Source: Gluconobacter thailandicus F149-1 = NBRC 100600
Lineage (GTDB): Bacteria > Pseudomonadota > Alphaproteobacteria > Acetobacterales > Acetobacteraceae
NCBI RefSeq assembly: GCF_000964465.1
Contig: NZ_BANH01000002.1
Location: 1-64,000, forward strand
DNA length: 64,000 bases
Reading direction: 5' to 3'
Under the pieces are notes generated by a model that ran no database searches, was not told the DNA's origin, and saw only the letters and a program-made list of their open reading frames with translations. The position numbers and the translations under genes are program-made. This document shows, in pieces, positions 35,677-45,422 of this stretch. Positions within the stretch are counted from its first letter, which is position 1. Every line of letters begins with the position of its first letter.

Positions 35677-36554
35677 TAAACAGCGTCGACATACTTCTTG
35701 AGGAATGCCTTCACTGCATCACCCAGGTCGGGGCGATCGATCGAAAAAGCAATCTGTGCCTCGAGGAAGCCCGCCTTATCACCGCAGTCATAACGCGTTC
35801 CTTCATAGCGCAGACCGTGGAACGGAACATGACCGATCATCTTGGCCATGGCGTCTGTCAGCTGCACTTCGTTGCCAGCGCCACGCTCCAGCTTGGAAAG
35901 ATGCTCCATCACATCGGCCGTCAGCACGTAGCGACCAATGATGGACAGGTTGGAAGGAGCATCTTCAGGGTCTGGCTTCTCGACCAAACCCTTGACTTCC
36001 ACGAGACGGCCATCGTCAGCACCGACATCAAGGATGCCGTAACGGTTGGTGTGTTCGCGCGGGACTTCCGTCACAGCGACAACGTTGCCGCCCGTCTGGT
36101 TGTAGGCCTCGACGAGCTGGGCGACGCAGCTGCGGCCGCTCTTCACGATGTCATCCGGAAGAAGAATGGCGAACGGGTCATCGCCGATGAAGGACCGGGC
36201 ACACCAGATGGCATGACCAAGGCCCAGCGGCTCCTGCTGACGAACCGCTACAAGGGAGCCTGCCTGCACGCTGCTTTGCTGAAGGGCTTCAAGCGCGCTC
36301 TTCTTGCCGCGCTCTTTCAGAGTTGCTTCAAGCTCATAAGCGATATCGAAATAATCGATCAGGCTGTCTTTGCCACGTCCGGTGACGAGGCAGAATTCTT
36401 CGATGCCAGCTTCACGCGCTTCATCGATAGCGTACTGAATAAGGGGCTTGTCAACGACAGGAAGCATTTCCTTCGGCATAGCCTTGGTCGCTGGAAGGAA
36501 CCGCGTTCCAAGTCCTGCAACGGGAAGAACTGCTTTCTTCAGGGGCTTGATCAC
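35676..36554 (-). CDS. galU: UTP-glucose-1-phosphate uridylyltransferase
   Basis: The enzyme makes UDP-glucose. The nucleotide-binding [20 protein letters not shown], the LPDDIV active-site loop and LVEKPD are as in GalU. The start is GTG ([14 protein letters not shown]) and the length 292 is normal. Coupled to the phosphohexomutase by a 1-bp overlap. In acetic acid bacteria UDP-glucose feeds cellulose, acetan-like exopolysaccharides and LPS. Confidence 0.96.
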   Translation of the reverse strand: MIKPLKKAVLPVAGLGTRFLPATKAMPKEMLPVVDKPLIQYAIDEAREAGIEEFCLVTGRGKDSLIDYFDIAYELEATLKERGKKSALEALQQSSVQAGSLVAVRQQEPLGLGHAIWCARSFIGDDPFAILLPDDIVKSGRSCVAQLVEAYNQTGGNVVAVTEVPREHTNRYGILDVGADDGRLVEVKGLVEKPDPEDAPSNLSIIGRYVLTADVMEHLSKLERGAGNEVQLTDAMAKMIGHVPFHGLRYEGTRYDCGDKAGFLEAQIAFSIDRPDLGDAVKAFLKKYVDAV

Positions 36555-36773
36555 AAAACCTCACACATCAGCCAGAACAATCATCCGACCGCCGAGCTGA
36601 ATACTCATGGCGCTCTGATGAAAACGTAGAAAGGCATACCGTTGGATTAGCAGTCTGGCAACAAAATGGCACAGGTGCAAAACACCACGCTGGATGCCTT
36701 AACTCTGGCATTCAGGGTGAGTTTTGTTTTTGTGATTTTTTCGAGAATTTTTCCATCGCCCTGAGAAGGGAAA

Positions 36774-36859
36774 TGGTGCGGCCGAGAAGACTCGAACTTC
36801 CACGGGGTTGCCCCCACAAGCACCTCAAGCTTGCGCGTCTACCATTCCGCCACGGCCGC
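36774..36859 (-). tRNA. tRNA-Leu (GAG)
   Basis: On the minus strand the 7-bp acceptor GCGGCCG/CGGCCGC is perfect and CCA is encoded. The anticodon stem CAAGC/GCTTG with loop TTGAGGT gives anticodon GAG, reading CTC and CTT. The long variable arm (GTGGGGGCAACCCCGT) marks a class II tRNA, as expected for Leu. Total 86 nt. Confidence 0.95.
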
Positions 36860-36916
36860 CCCGTGACAAACCGTCTTGTGTAGTGCAAGACCGTCCGGTG
36901 AGGGGCGATATAGCCG

Positions 36917-37618
36917 ATGCCTGAAGCGAGAGCAATGACCAGAAACGATATTTGTGAAGAAATTTTGTGGAAAAAATCAGATGGGCTAACCCCTTACCCT
37001 GAAGCCCTGGATTTCATGGCGATCCGTTCCCGGCAGATTTATGAAGGCGAGGCTAGCCCCCTCGTCTGGCTGGTCGAACATCCGCCGATCTTTACAGCCG
37101 GAACGTCAGCCCGGCCGGAAGATCTTTACAATCCACACGACTATCCAACCTACAGCGCCGGCCGTGGCGGTCAGTGGACCTATCATGGGCCCGGACAGAG
37201 ACTGGCCTATGTCATGCTTGATCTGGGACAACAGAACGGAACCATTCCCCCGCGCGACCTGAGAGCGTTCGTCAAAGGGCTGGAGCAGTGGATCATTGCG
37301 ACACTGGCATACCTTAGCGTGGAGGCGTTTACCCGTGACGGGCGTATCGGCGTCTGGACCATTGATCCTTTGAGCGGTCAGGAAGCAAAAATTGCCGCAC
37401 TGGGCATTCGCGTCAGCCGATGGGTCAGCTGGCACGGCATCTCGATCAATCTTGACCCTGCATTGGACGATTTCGATGGAATTGTTCCCTGCGGCATCCG
37501 GGAATTTGGCGTCACGAGCCTTCGCCGCTTCAATCCAGCCCTGACCATGCAGGACCTGGACGAGGCGCTGGCCGTAACATGGCCAGCGCATTTCGGGTCT
37601 ATCCCCCAGGAGGGGTGA
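36917..37618 (+). CDS. lipB: Octanoyltransferase
   Basis: LipB moves octanoyl from acyl carrier protein to lipoyl domains. Motifs: [17 protein letters not shown], the catalytic Lys in [17 protein letters not shown] and the catalytic Cys in IVPCGI. Length 233 residues; ATG at 36917, with 36935 also possible. The end overlaps the convergent lolA-like gene by 20 bp. Confidence 0.95.
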   Translation: MPEARAMTRNDICEEILWKKSDGLTPYPEALDFMAIRSRQIYEGEASPLVWLVEHPPIFTAGTSARPEDLYNPHDYPTYSAGRGGQWTYHGPGQRLAYVMLDLGQQNGTIPPRDLRAFVKGLEQWIIATLAYLSVEAFTRDGRIGVWTIDPLSGQEAKIAALGIRVSRWVSWHGISINLDPALDDFDGIVPCGIREFGVTSLRRFNPALTMQDLDEALAVTWPAHFGSIPQEG

Positions 37619-38192
37619 AAACCGTGGGCGTGAACGTCACGCCCTCTTCCACACTATTCAACGATACACTGAAATGGTTCTGACGGGCATCTACGCCCTG
37701 AAGACCCATCAGCGACAGTTTCCCGTCCATATCGGAGAACTGGAGCGTCAGAAGGCCCTGGGAAGGGTTGTTGGCCTCAGCAACCGAGATCTGAAGCGAT
37801 CCTTGCCCTCGCCTGACATCCGTGACCTGAATATCCTGATCGAACCGGATCGGATGATGAAGCAGCAAGCCCAGCGGGTTCCGCTTCAGGGACAGATGCG
37901 TCACAGCCCCGCTATCCATGTCATCCAGAACAAGATGACCATCGCCCGCTACAAGCTCCATCACGTGTGGCGTGACGTAATCGAGACGTAGATGCCCCGG
38001 CACATAAACGAATCGCCCGGCACTGTGACCTTCATCCGGCCCGATCTGATTGAAAGACGCCTGCATCCCGGTCACACCGTTCATGTAGGTTTCAATGCGA
38101 TGAATATCCGCCTGCTGATCGGCGGGAAGATGTCCATAACCGCTTGTGGCGCAGCCAGACAGAAACAGAAGAGCCAGAAGGGCACGCTTCAT
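37599..38192 (-). CDS. lolA: LolA-like protein with a lipoprotein signal
   Basis: A LolA-type fold is suggested by [49 protein letters not shown] segments (residues ~43-95), the hydrophobic-cavity half-barrel that carries lipoproteins through the periplasm. LolA is normally soluble. Here the signal ends in a perfect lipobox, L-S-G-C (residues 11-14), so this protein is probably lipid-anchored. That would suit either a LolB-like acceptor or a bifunctional LolA, as alphaproteobacteria generally lack LolB. ATG overlaps the bolA stop by 4 bp. Confidence 0.8.
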   Translation of the reverse strand: MKRALLALLFLSGCATSGYGHLPADQQADIHRIETYMNGVTGMQASFNQIGPDEGHSAGRFVYVPGHLRLDYVTPHVMELVAGDGHLVLDDMDSGAVTHLSLKRNPLGLLLHHPIRFDQDIQVTDVRRGQGSLQISVAEANNPSQGLLTLQFSDMDGKLSLMGLQGVDARQNHFSVSLNSVEEGVTFTPTVFTPPGG

Positions 38193-38479
38193 GGAGTGGT
38201 TTCTCCGTGGAGGACAAGAGACAGGGCATGTAGTCCCGTTTCAAACTCCCCGGCGAGCAATCCGTTCACCAGACGGTGCCGGGCAATCCGGTTCAGACCG
38301 TCGAACTTCGCACTGGTGATGGCAATATTGAAATGCGTTTCTCCCGGACTACCCAAAGCTTTTGCCCCGGCGTGATGAGCATGACGGGCGCTGTCATCCT
38401 GAATTTCCAAAGCACTGGGAGCCAGTTCCCGCTTGAGAATTTCGGCAATTCTGTCCCGTCTCGTAAGGGGCTGCGTCAT
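38189..38479 (-). CDS. bolA: BolA-family protein
   Basis: A 96-residue protein with the BolA core: ALEIQDDSARHAHHAG, then ETHFNIAI, and the invariant-region FDGLNRIARHRLVNGLL. BolA proteins pair with monothiol glutaredoxins to handle [2Fe-2S] clusters and also affect cell shape and stress. The ATG at 38479 is preferred to a TTG 6 bp upstream. It is divergent from the J-protein gene. Confidence 0.93.
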   Translation of the reverse strand: MTQPLTRRDRIAEILKRELAPSALEIQDDSARHAHHAGAKALGSPGETHFNIAITSAKFDGLNRIARHRLVNGLLAGEFETGLHALSLVLHGETTP

Positions 38480-38546
38480 AGTCAATTAAATCCGACTTGG
38501 TTTGTCCGCTTGCATCAAACGGCGCACATTGCCCATATCAGACACC

Positions 38547-39161
38547 ATGCAGCGTAAATCTACCAGACATCGGGCCTTCGATCCCGATCCAGAGGCACCA
38601 GACCAGACCTGCGATCATCCGGGCTGCATGGAACGTGCCGGCTATCGTGCTCCCCGCGGACGTGAAGCCCTGCGGTCCTACTTCTGGTTCTGCCTTGACC
38701 ACGTGCGCGAATACAACTCCCGCTGGGATTTCTATCGTGGCATGACACCCGGCCAGATCGAGGCTCATCTGCGTGCTGACACCTCCTGGCAGCGCCCTTC
38801 CTGGAAACTGGGCACCGGTACGGCCAACAAAGCAGAGTTCAACGAAGAAGACATTCTCGACCCGTTGGATATTCTCGGTGCCAGCCGCCGGAACCGGGCC
38901 GAACGGGCCAAGGAAACCGCCAGACAGCGTGCCGCTGCCAGTGGTCCGCCAGAACCACTCCGCCAGCCGCTGGCCACACTGGATTTGTCCTGGCCCGTGT
39001 CTCTGGACGAGGTCAAAACCCGATATCGCGCGCTGGCGCGACGTCATCATCCCGATGCGAATATCGGAGACCAGAAGGCTGAAGAGCGTTTCAAGGCGAT
39101 CGGATCCGCCTATGCGGTGCTGAAAACGCATTTCAGTCGCGAGTCAGAGTTCGTTTCCTGA
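38547..39161 (+). CDS. J-domain protein with C-terminal J domain
   Basis: The 204-residue protein has its J domain at the end: [27 protein letters not shown] contains the HPD triad that stimulates DnaK ATPase. The N-terminal ~140 residues include a CDHPGC motif and [19 protein letters not shown], a pattern typical of small alphaproteobacterial DnaJ-like proteins. The frame begins at a TTG at 38502, but the ATG at 38547 is a likelier start. Partner or client unknown. Confidence 0.85.
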   Translation: MQRKSTRHRAFDPDPEAPDQTCDHPGCMERAGYRAPRGREALRSYFWFCLDHVREYNSRWDFYRGMTPGQIEAHLRADTSWQRPSWKLGTGTANKAEFNEEDILDPLDILGASRRNRAERAKETARQRAAASGPPEPLRQPLATLDLSWPVSLDEVKTRYRALARRHHPDANIGDQKAEERFKAIGSAYAVLKTHFSRESEFVS

Positions 39162-39239
39162 TTTTCTCTCTGGAAGAGTGGCGCACAAAGGCCCATCTTT
39201 TCAGAACATTCCTGAATTCAATGAAAGTCCGTTAGACCC

Positions 39240-40256
39240 ATGAGTGATTTCGCGACGATCGACGCCCCGGAAACCGTCACCACCGCCGAGAGTTCAACGG
39301 TGCCAACCAGCGTTCTCGGTGCGCCTGACCTCATGGTGTCTTCGCGTGAGGTGTTCGGCATCAAGACGGATCTTCAGGTTCCAGCCTACTCGGTTCGTAC
39401 CGAACACGTCCCCGATATCGACGATTCCTACAAGTTTGACGAAGACACGACCCGCGCCATTCTCGCAGGCTTCGCCTATAACCGCCGCGTCATGGTTCAG
39501 GGCTTCCATGGTACCGGAAAGTCGTCCCACATCGAGCAGATTGCTGCGCGCCTGAACTGGCCCTGCGTCCGTATCAACCTCGACAGCCACGTGTCGCGTA
39601 TCGACCTGATCGGAAAGGACGCCATCGTCCTGCGGGACGGCAAGCAGGTGACCGAATTCCGTGAAGGTCTGCTGCCATGGTGCCTCCAGCATCCCTGCGC
39701 ACTGATCTTTGACGAGTACGACGCCGGACGTCCGGACGTAATGTTTGTGATCCAGCGCGTTCTGGAAGCCGAAGGTCACCTGACCCTGCTCGACCAGAAC
39801 CGCGTGATCCGCCCGAACCCGGCGTTCCGTCTATTCTCCACGGCCAATACGGTTGGTCTTGGGGACACGACCGGTCTGTATCATGGCACCCAGCAGATCA
39901 ATCAGGGTCAGATGGACCGCTGGAACATCGTCGCCACTTTGAACTATCTGCCGCTGGAGCAGGAAGTCGCTATCGTTACGTCTAAACTGAAAATTGGCGC
40001 GGACGATAAGGACCAGACGAAGATGGTCGAGCGTATGGTGGCTCTTGCCAACCTGACGCGTTCCGGTTTCATGGCTGGAGACATTTCCACAGTCATGTCT
40101 CCCCGCTCCGTCATTGCCTGGGCAGAGAACGTTCAGATCTTCAATGACGTGGCTTTCGCCTTCCGTCTCACCTTCCTGAACAAGTGTGACGAAGCAGAGC
40201 GCGGTATTGTGGCCGAATACTATCAGCGCTGCTTCAACGCCTCCCCGGTGGAGTAA
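39240..40256 (+). CDS. cobS: Cobaltochelatase subunit CobS
   Basis: AAA+ subunit of the aerobic cobalt chelatase (CobN-CobS-CobT), which inserts Co2+ into hydrogenobyrinate a,c-diamide for vitamin B12. The Walker A loop [10 protein letters not shown] and Walker [15 protein letters not shown] are intact, and [19 protein letters not shown] is a CobS fingerprint. Length 338. It is followed 6 bp later by cobT. The catalytic subunit cobN is not in this window. Confidence 0.96.
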   Translation: MSDFATIDAPETVTTAESSTVPTSVLGAPDLMVSSREVFGIKTDLQVPAYSVRTEHVPDIDDSYKFDEDTTRAILAGFAYNRRVMVQGFHGTGKSSHIEQIAARLNWPCVRINLDSHVSRIDLIGKDAIVLRDGKQVTEFREGLLPWCLQHPCALIFDEYDAGRPDVMFVIQRVLEAEGHLTLLDQNRVIRPNPAFRLFSTANTVGLGDTTGLYHGTQQINQGQMDRWNIVATLNYLPLEQEVAIVTSKLKIGADDKDQTKMVERMVALANLTRSGFMAGDISTVMSPRSVIAWAENVQIFNDVAFAFRLTFLNKCDEAERGIVAEYYQRCFNASPVE

Positions 40257-40262
40257 AAAGCC

Positions 40263-42137
40263 TTGTCAGCGCCCAAGAACTCCCCTCCTGACGAGAACCG
40301 TCAGGAGGGCTTCCGCCGCGCCACCATCGCGACCCTTCGCGCTCTTGGCGGCACGCCCGACCAGAACGTGGATTTCCAGGGCGTGGTCGTAGGCAACCGG
40401 CTGCCAGCTCCTCCGGCGCCGGGTTCGATCCAGTTGCCCTACATGTCGCGCAGCATGCACGACCGGGAGATCCAGAAAGTTCGTGGAGCAGCCGATGCTG
40501 CGGCCCTGAAACTGCGTCACCATAAGGATGGGCTGGACGCCCACTTCCCCGAGCCGCAGGCTCAGGAAGCGTTCAGCGTGCTTGAGCAGGCCCGCTGCGA
40601 GGTTTACGGCTCCCGGCATATGGCTGGCGTCCGCGCCAATCTGGACCAGCGCGTCATCCAGCAATGCGCCGAAGCTGGCTGCAACCGTATGGCCACCAAG
40701 GACGACATGCCGGCAGCCATGGCACTTGGCCTTCTGGCCCGCGAAGCCATGTCCGGCGAACATGCACCATCGCAGGCAGGTCCGGCTCTTGATGCATGGC
40801 GCTCTTCCCTTTCGCCATCCGCCAGGAACGCCCTTGCGGAAATGGCCGAAACACAGGGCGACCAGAAAGCCTTCGCCAAAGCCATCACGCATCTCCTGGG
40901 GGCCTGTCAGCTCACCGAACTGCCGGAAGAGATAGAGCAGCAGGCTCCGTCTGACGATTCCTCGGAAGACGAGCAGCAGTCTGAAGACGATGCAGCCGTC
41001 CCACAGGAAGACGAACAGACACCCGCCGGCGAAGAGCCGGATCAGGAAGACGGGTATCAACCCGAAAGCGGCGAAAGCGGCGTCACGGGTGAGACAGAAA
41101 TGTCTTCCGACGCGCTCGATTCCCCTGAAACAGGTTCTGAAGAAGCCGCGGGCCCTTCCGATCAGACTGGTGAAGGATCTGGCGCGGGGATAGCGTCCTC
41201 TTACAAGGCGTATACGACGAAGTTCGACGAGGAAGTGGGTGCCGCGGATCTGTGCGATCCGGATGAACTGGATCGTCTCCGGCAGCAACTCGATCAGCAG
41301 CTTGTCCAGCTTCAGGGGCTTGTGTCCCGGCTCGCGCACCGTCTGCAACGGCGCCTTATGGCGCAGCAGCAACGCCGGTGGGAGTTCGAGCAGGAGGAAG
41401 GCATCATCGACGCCGGACGCCTCTCCCGTGTCGTGACAAATCCGACCCTGCCACTGTCTTACAAATATGAAACCGAAATGGAGTTCCGCGATACGGTCGT
41501 GACGCTCCTGATCGACAATTCAGGCTCCATGCGTGGCCGCCCAATTGGTACGGCGGCCATCTGCGGCGATATTCTGGCCCGCACGCTAGAACGCTGCGGC
41601 GTCAAAGTGGAAGTTCTGGGCTTCACCACCCGTCAGTGGAAAGGCGGCCAGAGCCGCGAACAATGGGTCAAGAACGGGCGACCGCCTGAACCGGGCCGCC
41701 TGAACGATCTGCGTCACATCATCTACAAGGACGCGGACACCCCATGGCGTCGGGCCCGGAAAAATCTGGGCCTCATGCTACGAGATGGTCTCCTCAAGGA
41801 GAACATTGACGGGGAATCGCTGCTCTGGGCCTGGAAGCGCCTGAAACGGCGCCCAGAGCACCGGCATATCCTGATGGTGATTTCAGATGGTGCGCCGGTG
41901 GATGACAGCACGTTCTCTGCCAATCCGCACAACTATCTTGAGAACCATCTGCGTGAGGTCATCAAGCGGATCGAAAGCGATCGCAACACGGAACTTCTGG
42001 CTATCGGGATCGGCCATGACGTAACGCGGTACTATCGACATAGCGTGACCATCAGCTCCGCCGAAGACCTCGGCGGAACCATGATGGCTCAGCTGAGCGA
42101 GCTTTTTACGCCCGTCGGGCAGCGGCGAGCGCGATAA
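40263..42137 (+). CDS. cobT: Cobaltochelatase subunit CobT
   Basis: CobT partners CobS. The 624-residue protein has an N-terminal helical part, a long acidic Glu/Asp/Ser/Gln linker (about residues 220-310) and a C-terminal von Willebrand A domain with the metal-binding motif DNSGSMRG and FTTRQWKGG. The start is TTG, chosen because GGTGGAG at the end of cobS lies about 9 bases before it; no ATG is available. The 3' end overlaps the convergent decarboxylase by 32 bp. Confidence 0.94.
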   Translation: MSAPKNSPPDENRQEGFRRATIATLRALGGTPDQNVDFQGVVVGNRLPAPPAPGSIQLPYMSRSMHDREIQKVRGAADAAALKLRHHKDGLDAHFPEPQAQEAFSVLEQARCEVYGSRHMAGVRANLDQRVIQQCAEAGCNRMATKDDMPAAMALGLLAREAMSGEHAPSQAGPALDAWRSSLSPSARNALAEMAETQGDQKAFAKAITHLLGACQLTELPEEIEQQAPSDDSSEDEQQSEDDAAVPQEDEQTPAGEEPDQEDGYQPESGESGVTGETEMSSDALDSPETGSEEAAGPSDQTGEGSGAGIASSYKAYTTKFDEEVGAADLCDPDELDRLRQQLDQQLVQLQGLVSRLAHRLQRRLMAQQQRRWEFEQEEGIIDAGRLSRVVTNPTLPLSYKYETEMEFRDTVVTLLIDNSGSMRGRPIGTAAICGDILARTLERCGVKVEVLGFTTRQWKGGQSREQWVKNGRPPEPGRLNDLRHIIYKDADTPWRRARKNLGLMLRDGLLKENIDGESLLWAWKRLKRRPEHRHILMVISDGAPVDDSTFSANPHNYLENHLREVIKRIESDRNTELLAIGIGHDVTRYYRHSVTISSAEDLGGTMMAQLSELFTPVGQRRAR

Positions 42138-43518
42138 CAGCATCCAGCATACGATCGGTATCGGCGGTCGTGGTGCGGTGATTGACGATCGCCGCCCTCA
42201 CCGCCAGCCGACCGTTGATCCGCGTCGTGGACGGCGCTGCGACACCACTTTCATGCAGGTCCTGCACCAGTTCGGATACGTCCTGATCTGACAGGCCATC
42301 AATCCCGAAACAGACAATATTCAGCGTCACGGGCGCCAGAAGTACCAGCCCGCTCGTCGTCTGCACCCGGTGTGCAAGATGTGCCGCCACATCACAGCAC
42401 TCTTCAACCATCTGCCCCATACGTTCGGAGCCATAATGGCCCAGCGTCATCCAGACCTTGAGCGCACGAAATCCGCGAGACAGATCCGGTCCGAAATCAC
42501 AGAACCATGGCGCACCGCTCGCCAGGCCCCGCGGTTCGCGGGTCAAGTAATCGAGGGACTGAGCGAAAGCAGCCGCATGGGCTTTCCGGTCACGCACGAG
42601 AACGCACCCCGCGTCGTACGGAACCTGTGCCCATTTGTGAAAATCAAAAGCCAGACTGTCCGCCTTCTCAATCCCTGAGAGCGCATTCTTAAACCGGGAC
42701 GACAAACAGGCCAGAGCCCCAAACGCTGCATCAACGTGGAACCAGAGACCGTTCTCACGGGCAATCGCTTCGATCCCGGCAAGATCATCAATCGCGCCAC
42801 AATCCACGGTTCCGGCCGTTCCGGCCACCATGAACGGGGTGTAGCCCGCTTCACGATCTTCCCTGATCATGCGCTTCAATGCGACCAAATCCATCCTGTG
42901 ATCTGCCAGAACCGGAACCCGCCTGAGGGCATCACTACCAAAACCCGCCAGATCAAACGCTCTCGGAAGGCAACCATGAGCAGTCGTCGCGGCATAGCCG
43001 ACCATTTTACGGCCCCCCGTGCCTTGGGAGCGTAAGGAAATATCCTGCGCGCGACTGGCTGTGATGATGCTGATAAAATTGGCCATGGAGGACCCCGTAA
43101 CCAGACAACCGGACCCATCTTCCGGCATGCCTACCATGGAGAGAGCCCAACGGATAACTTCGCGCTCGACTTCATTGGCAGCATGACTGCGACCGCCGCA
43201 ATTGGCGTTCATGCCCCCAGCCAGCATCTCTGCCAGCATCCCTACGGGCGTGCCTGCCCCGTGCACCCACCCCATGAAACCCGGATGGGTATTCCCATTG
43301 CCATACGGAACCACAAGATCCGTGAAGCGATCATGCAGATCTTCGAGAGACTGACCCTGTTCAGGAAAACCGGTTTTCAGAGCATCGCGAGCGTCCTGTG
43401 GCATGGGCTGCCAGACTGGCCCTTCCCCGACATGCTCCATACGATCAAACAGGGCATCGAGCATCTGGTGCCCCATCGCACGGATGCCGCTCCAGTCTTC
43501 AGGGTCCAGGCCCGCCAT
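42106..43518 (-). CDS. PLP-dependent amino-acid decarboxylase (group II)
   Basis: A 470-residue protein of the aromatic-L-amino-acid/tyrosine decarboxylase family. The N-terminal [25 protein letters not shown], the HVDAAFGA metal-free Asp that contacts pyridine N, and the PLP lysine in [14 protein letters not shown] are visible. The substrate (Trp, Phe, Tyr, DOPA or Glu) is not clear. It stands alone, convergent with cobT. Confidence 0.88.
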   Translation of the reverse strand: MAGLDPEDWSGIRAMGHQMLDALFDRMEHVGEGPVWQPMPQDARDALKTGFPEQGQSLEDLHDRFTDLVVPYGNGNTHPGFMGWVHGAGTPVGMLAEMLAGGMNANCGGRSHAANEVEREVIRWALSMVGMPEDGSGCLVTGSSMANFISIITASRAQDISLRSQGTGGRKMVGYAATTAHGCLPRAFDLAGFGSDALRRVPVLADHRMDLVALKRMIREDREAGYTPFMVAGTAGTVDCGAIDDLAGIEAIARENGLWFHVDAAFGALACLSSRFKNALSGIEKADSLAFDFHKWAQVPYDAGCVLVRDRKAHAAAFAQSLDYLTREPRGLASGAPWFCDFGPDLSRGFRALKVWMTLGHYGSERMGQMVEECCDVAAHLAHRVQTTSGLVLLAPVTLNIVCFGIDGLSDQDVSELVQDLHESGVAAPSTTRINGRLAVRAAIVNHRTTTADTDRMLDAVIALAAARRA

Positions 43519-43592
43519 GAAGAGATCCTTTTTCGCTACCAGATGTCCCTAGCCGCGATACAGACCTCCAGCCGTGATGTCACGCCGCAGGC

Positions 43593-44411
43593 TCAGAAAA
43601 GCGCTGAATACAGGTTTGACGATGTTGAAGAGCTACCGCCCGTAAACAGGGACAAAACGCCATCAGAAGACCCGCTGCTGCCGTAGAGGGTAAGCATGCT
43701 CGCCGGAGTTGTAGTCTTGTCTGGATTGACCTGGAGAAGCGCCAGATACTGCTCTGCAAACCGCTGCACACCATTCGATGTGCTGAGCCGAGATAAGTCC
43801 AGCTTGTCACTTAGCAGCCGCACCTGCTGGTCATAGTCCAGTGCACCAAACTGGGTAGAATCAAATCCGGCGACTTTCTCTGCAACCTTGAGCAGCCGGG
43901 AATCCGACATGATATTTGTAAGCTTCGTCTCAGACGTCACGGTACGGGTAAAATACAGTGCATCGCCCAGACCAGGCGTTTCGTCCTGAACGCTACTTTC
44001 GTAGCCATTCGTCAGATAATTCTGCGTAATGGTGGAGACTGTATCGGCAGAGGCCAGCGGCGACGTGGACCAGTCTGAAAACGCTTTTGCAAATGCTTTC
44101 CAGGACGCATTACCGCTTCTTTGCGCCAGCGACGCCGAAGACGTCGGGTCCTGCGTCATAAGCTGTTTCAGAACAGCCGTCTGATCAATGTTGGACGACA
44201 TGTTGTAGGCGCCAAGAACAACTTTCAGCGCCTTGTAGTTTTTCAGCAGTTCATCCGGCGTGGTGATGGAAGACGCTTCGCTCGTGAATGTCGCAAGCGC
44301 CTGCCGGGAGTCGGAGCTTGTCTTCTCCCATTTATTCACGGCTGTCTGTTCATCTTTCACGATGGACAGATACTGCGGCACCGCTGGCATGGCGGAAATG
44401 GACGAAGACAT
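43593..44411 (-). CDS. DUF1217 protein (flagellar-associated family)
   Basis: The 273-residue protein has the pattern of DUF1217: repeated helices with YLTNGYESSVQDETPGLGDALYFTR and DYDQQVRLLSDKLDLS, then a Ser/Gly-rich, low-complexity tail. In other alphaproteobacteria the family is found in flagellar operons; no flagellar genes lie here. ATG at 44411 is preceded by GGGTGAG. Confidence 0.75.
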   Translation of the reverse strand: MSSSISAMPAVPQYLSIVKDEQTAVNKWEKTSSDSRQALATFTSEASSITTPDELLKNYKALKVVLGAYNMSSNIDQTAVLKQLMTQDPTSSASLAQRSGNASWKAFAKAFSDWSTSPLASADTVSTITQNYLTNGYESSVQDETPGLGDALYFTRTVTSETKLTNIMSDSRLLKVAEKVAGFDSTQFGALDYDQQVRLLSDKLDLSRLSTSNGVQRFAEQYLALLQVNPDKTTTPASMLTLYGSSGSSDGVLSLFTGGSSSTSSNLYSALF

Positions 44412-44530
44412 GCACACTCACCCGCAAGAAAGGTTATTGGGGAACCATTGTCTCTCCATAATCCTAAGAGAGTCTTAACGGTCTCTGAGCAACACGCTGC
44501 CCAAGAGATCAGACAACCAGCACCGAGGGC

Positions 44531-45403
44531 ATGATGTCTTTCCGCACCCTTCTCCTGACGGCCATCGCAACGGCTCTCCCAGCCTTCGCGTCATCCGCTT
44601 TCGCAGACACACTGCCCAATATTCCCGCTTCCTGCTTCACATATTCGTTCAATGGTCATCAGGCTGCGTCACATGGGTTCTCCGCCTCAGGAATGCACGC
44701 AACCCTGACAGGCACCGGCATCGGGCTGGATATCGGCCCTATAACCCTGAAAGACCCGAAAGGTGCAGTTGAAGAATCGAAACTCGAACAGTTCAACGCT
44801 ACAGCGGCCTATGCCGCCCTTAGTGCCTTCCGCGGAGGCCTGAGCCCGGCGTGTCAGGGGCAGGACGCGACCATCACGGTTCATAATATTCATGAGGGCA
44901 CCCCGGAAGCATCCTGGAGCAGCGTAAAGCTTTCCCGCCCAGGTCATACGATGACCATTCAGCATGCGACCATCAATGCCGTCGAGACTAATCCCGATCT
45001 CCGTATCAAGGTCAACGGAACCGGCATCCACGATTCGAAGCAGCCACTTATTCCCTCTGCACTCTCGGCTGATCTGTCTGTTCATGGGCTTTCCGGCGCG
45101 TCACAGCAGATCACCATCAATGCCCTCCACGCGATCTCCGGCAGCAGCACGGTTGACGGTGCCGGAACCATTCAGATTGGGTCTTCCGCCGCCACATCCA
45201 CCGCAGATACGCATGTCAGCATCACGAACATTGCCGACCTGATCGAAAAAATCCGCCAGACCGCGCCGACCAAGGTTGTGACGGCTCTGACGATTGCCCG
45301 CCTGATGGGTAAACAGAACGGTGACACAACCAGTTGGGATATTGCCCTTCAGGGTGGCGTTGTGACGGTCAATCGTATCCCGCTTCCAATCGCTGTTCCC
45401 TAA
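44531..45403 (+). CDS. Secreted protein of unknown function
   Basis: A 290-residue protein with a clear signal peptide (MSFRTLLLTAIATALPAFAS, cleavage at AFADT). The mature part is rich in Thr, Ser, Asn and Gly with alternating hydrophobics, suggesting beta-structure; it has two Cys (CFTY and ACQGQ). Some likeness to DUF2125/AsmA-like periplasmic proteins is possible but not shown. It is followed at 20 bp by mfd on the opposite strand. Confidence 0.65.
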   Translation: MMSFRTLLLTAIATALPAFASSAFADTLPNIPASCFTYSFNGHQAASHGFSASGMHATLTGTGIGLDIGPITLKDPKGAVEESKLEQFNATAAYAALSAFRGGLSPACQGQDATITVHNIHEGTPEASWSSVKLSRPGHTMTIQHATINAVETNPDLRIKVNGTGIHDSKQPLIPSALSADLSVHGLSGASQQITINALHAISGSSTVDGAGTIQIGSSAATSTADTHVSITNIADLIEKIRQTAPTKVVTALTIARLMGKQNGDTTSWDIALQGGVVTVNRIPLPIAVP

Positions 45404-45422
45404 ATGGAACTGGAAGACGCGT

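Noticed and set aside
40266-41372. 368-codon minus-strand frame
   Set aside because: Antisense to cobT, whose acidic linker and VWA domain are well supported.
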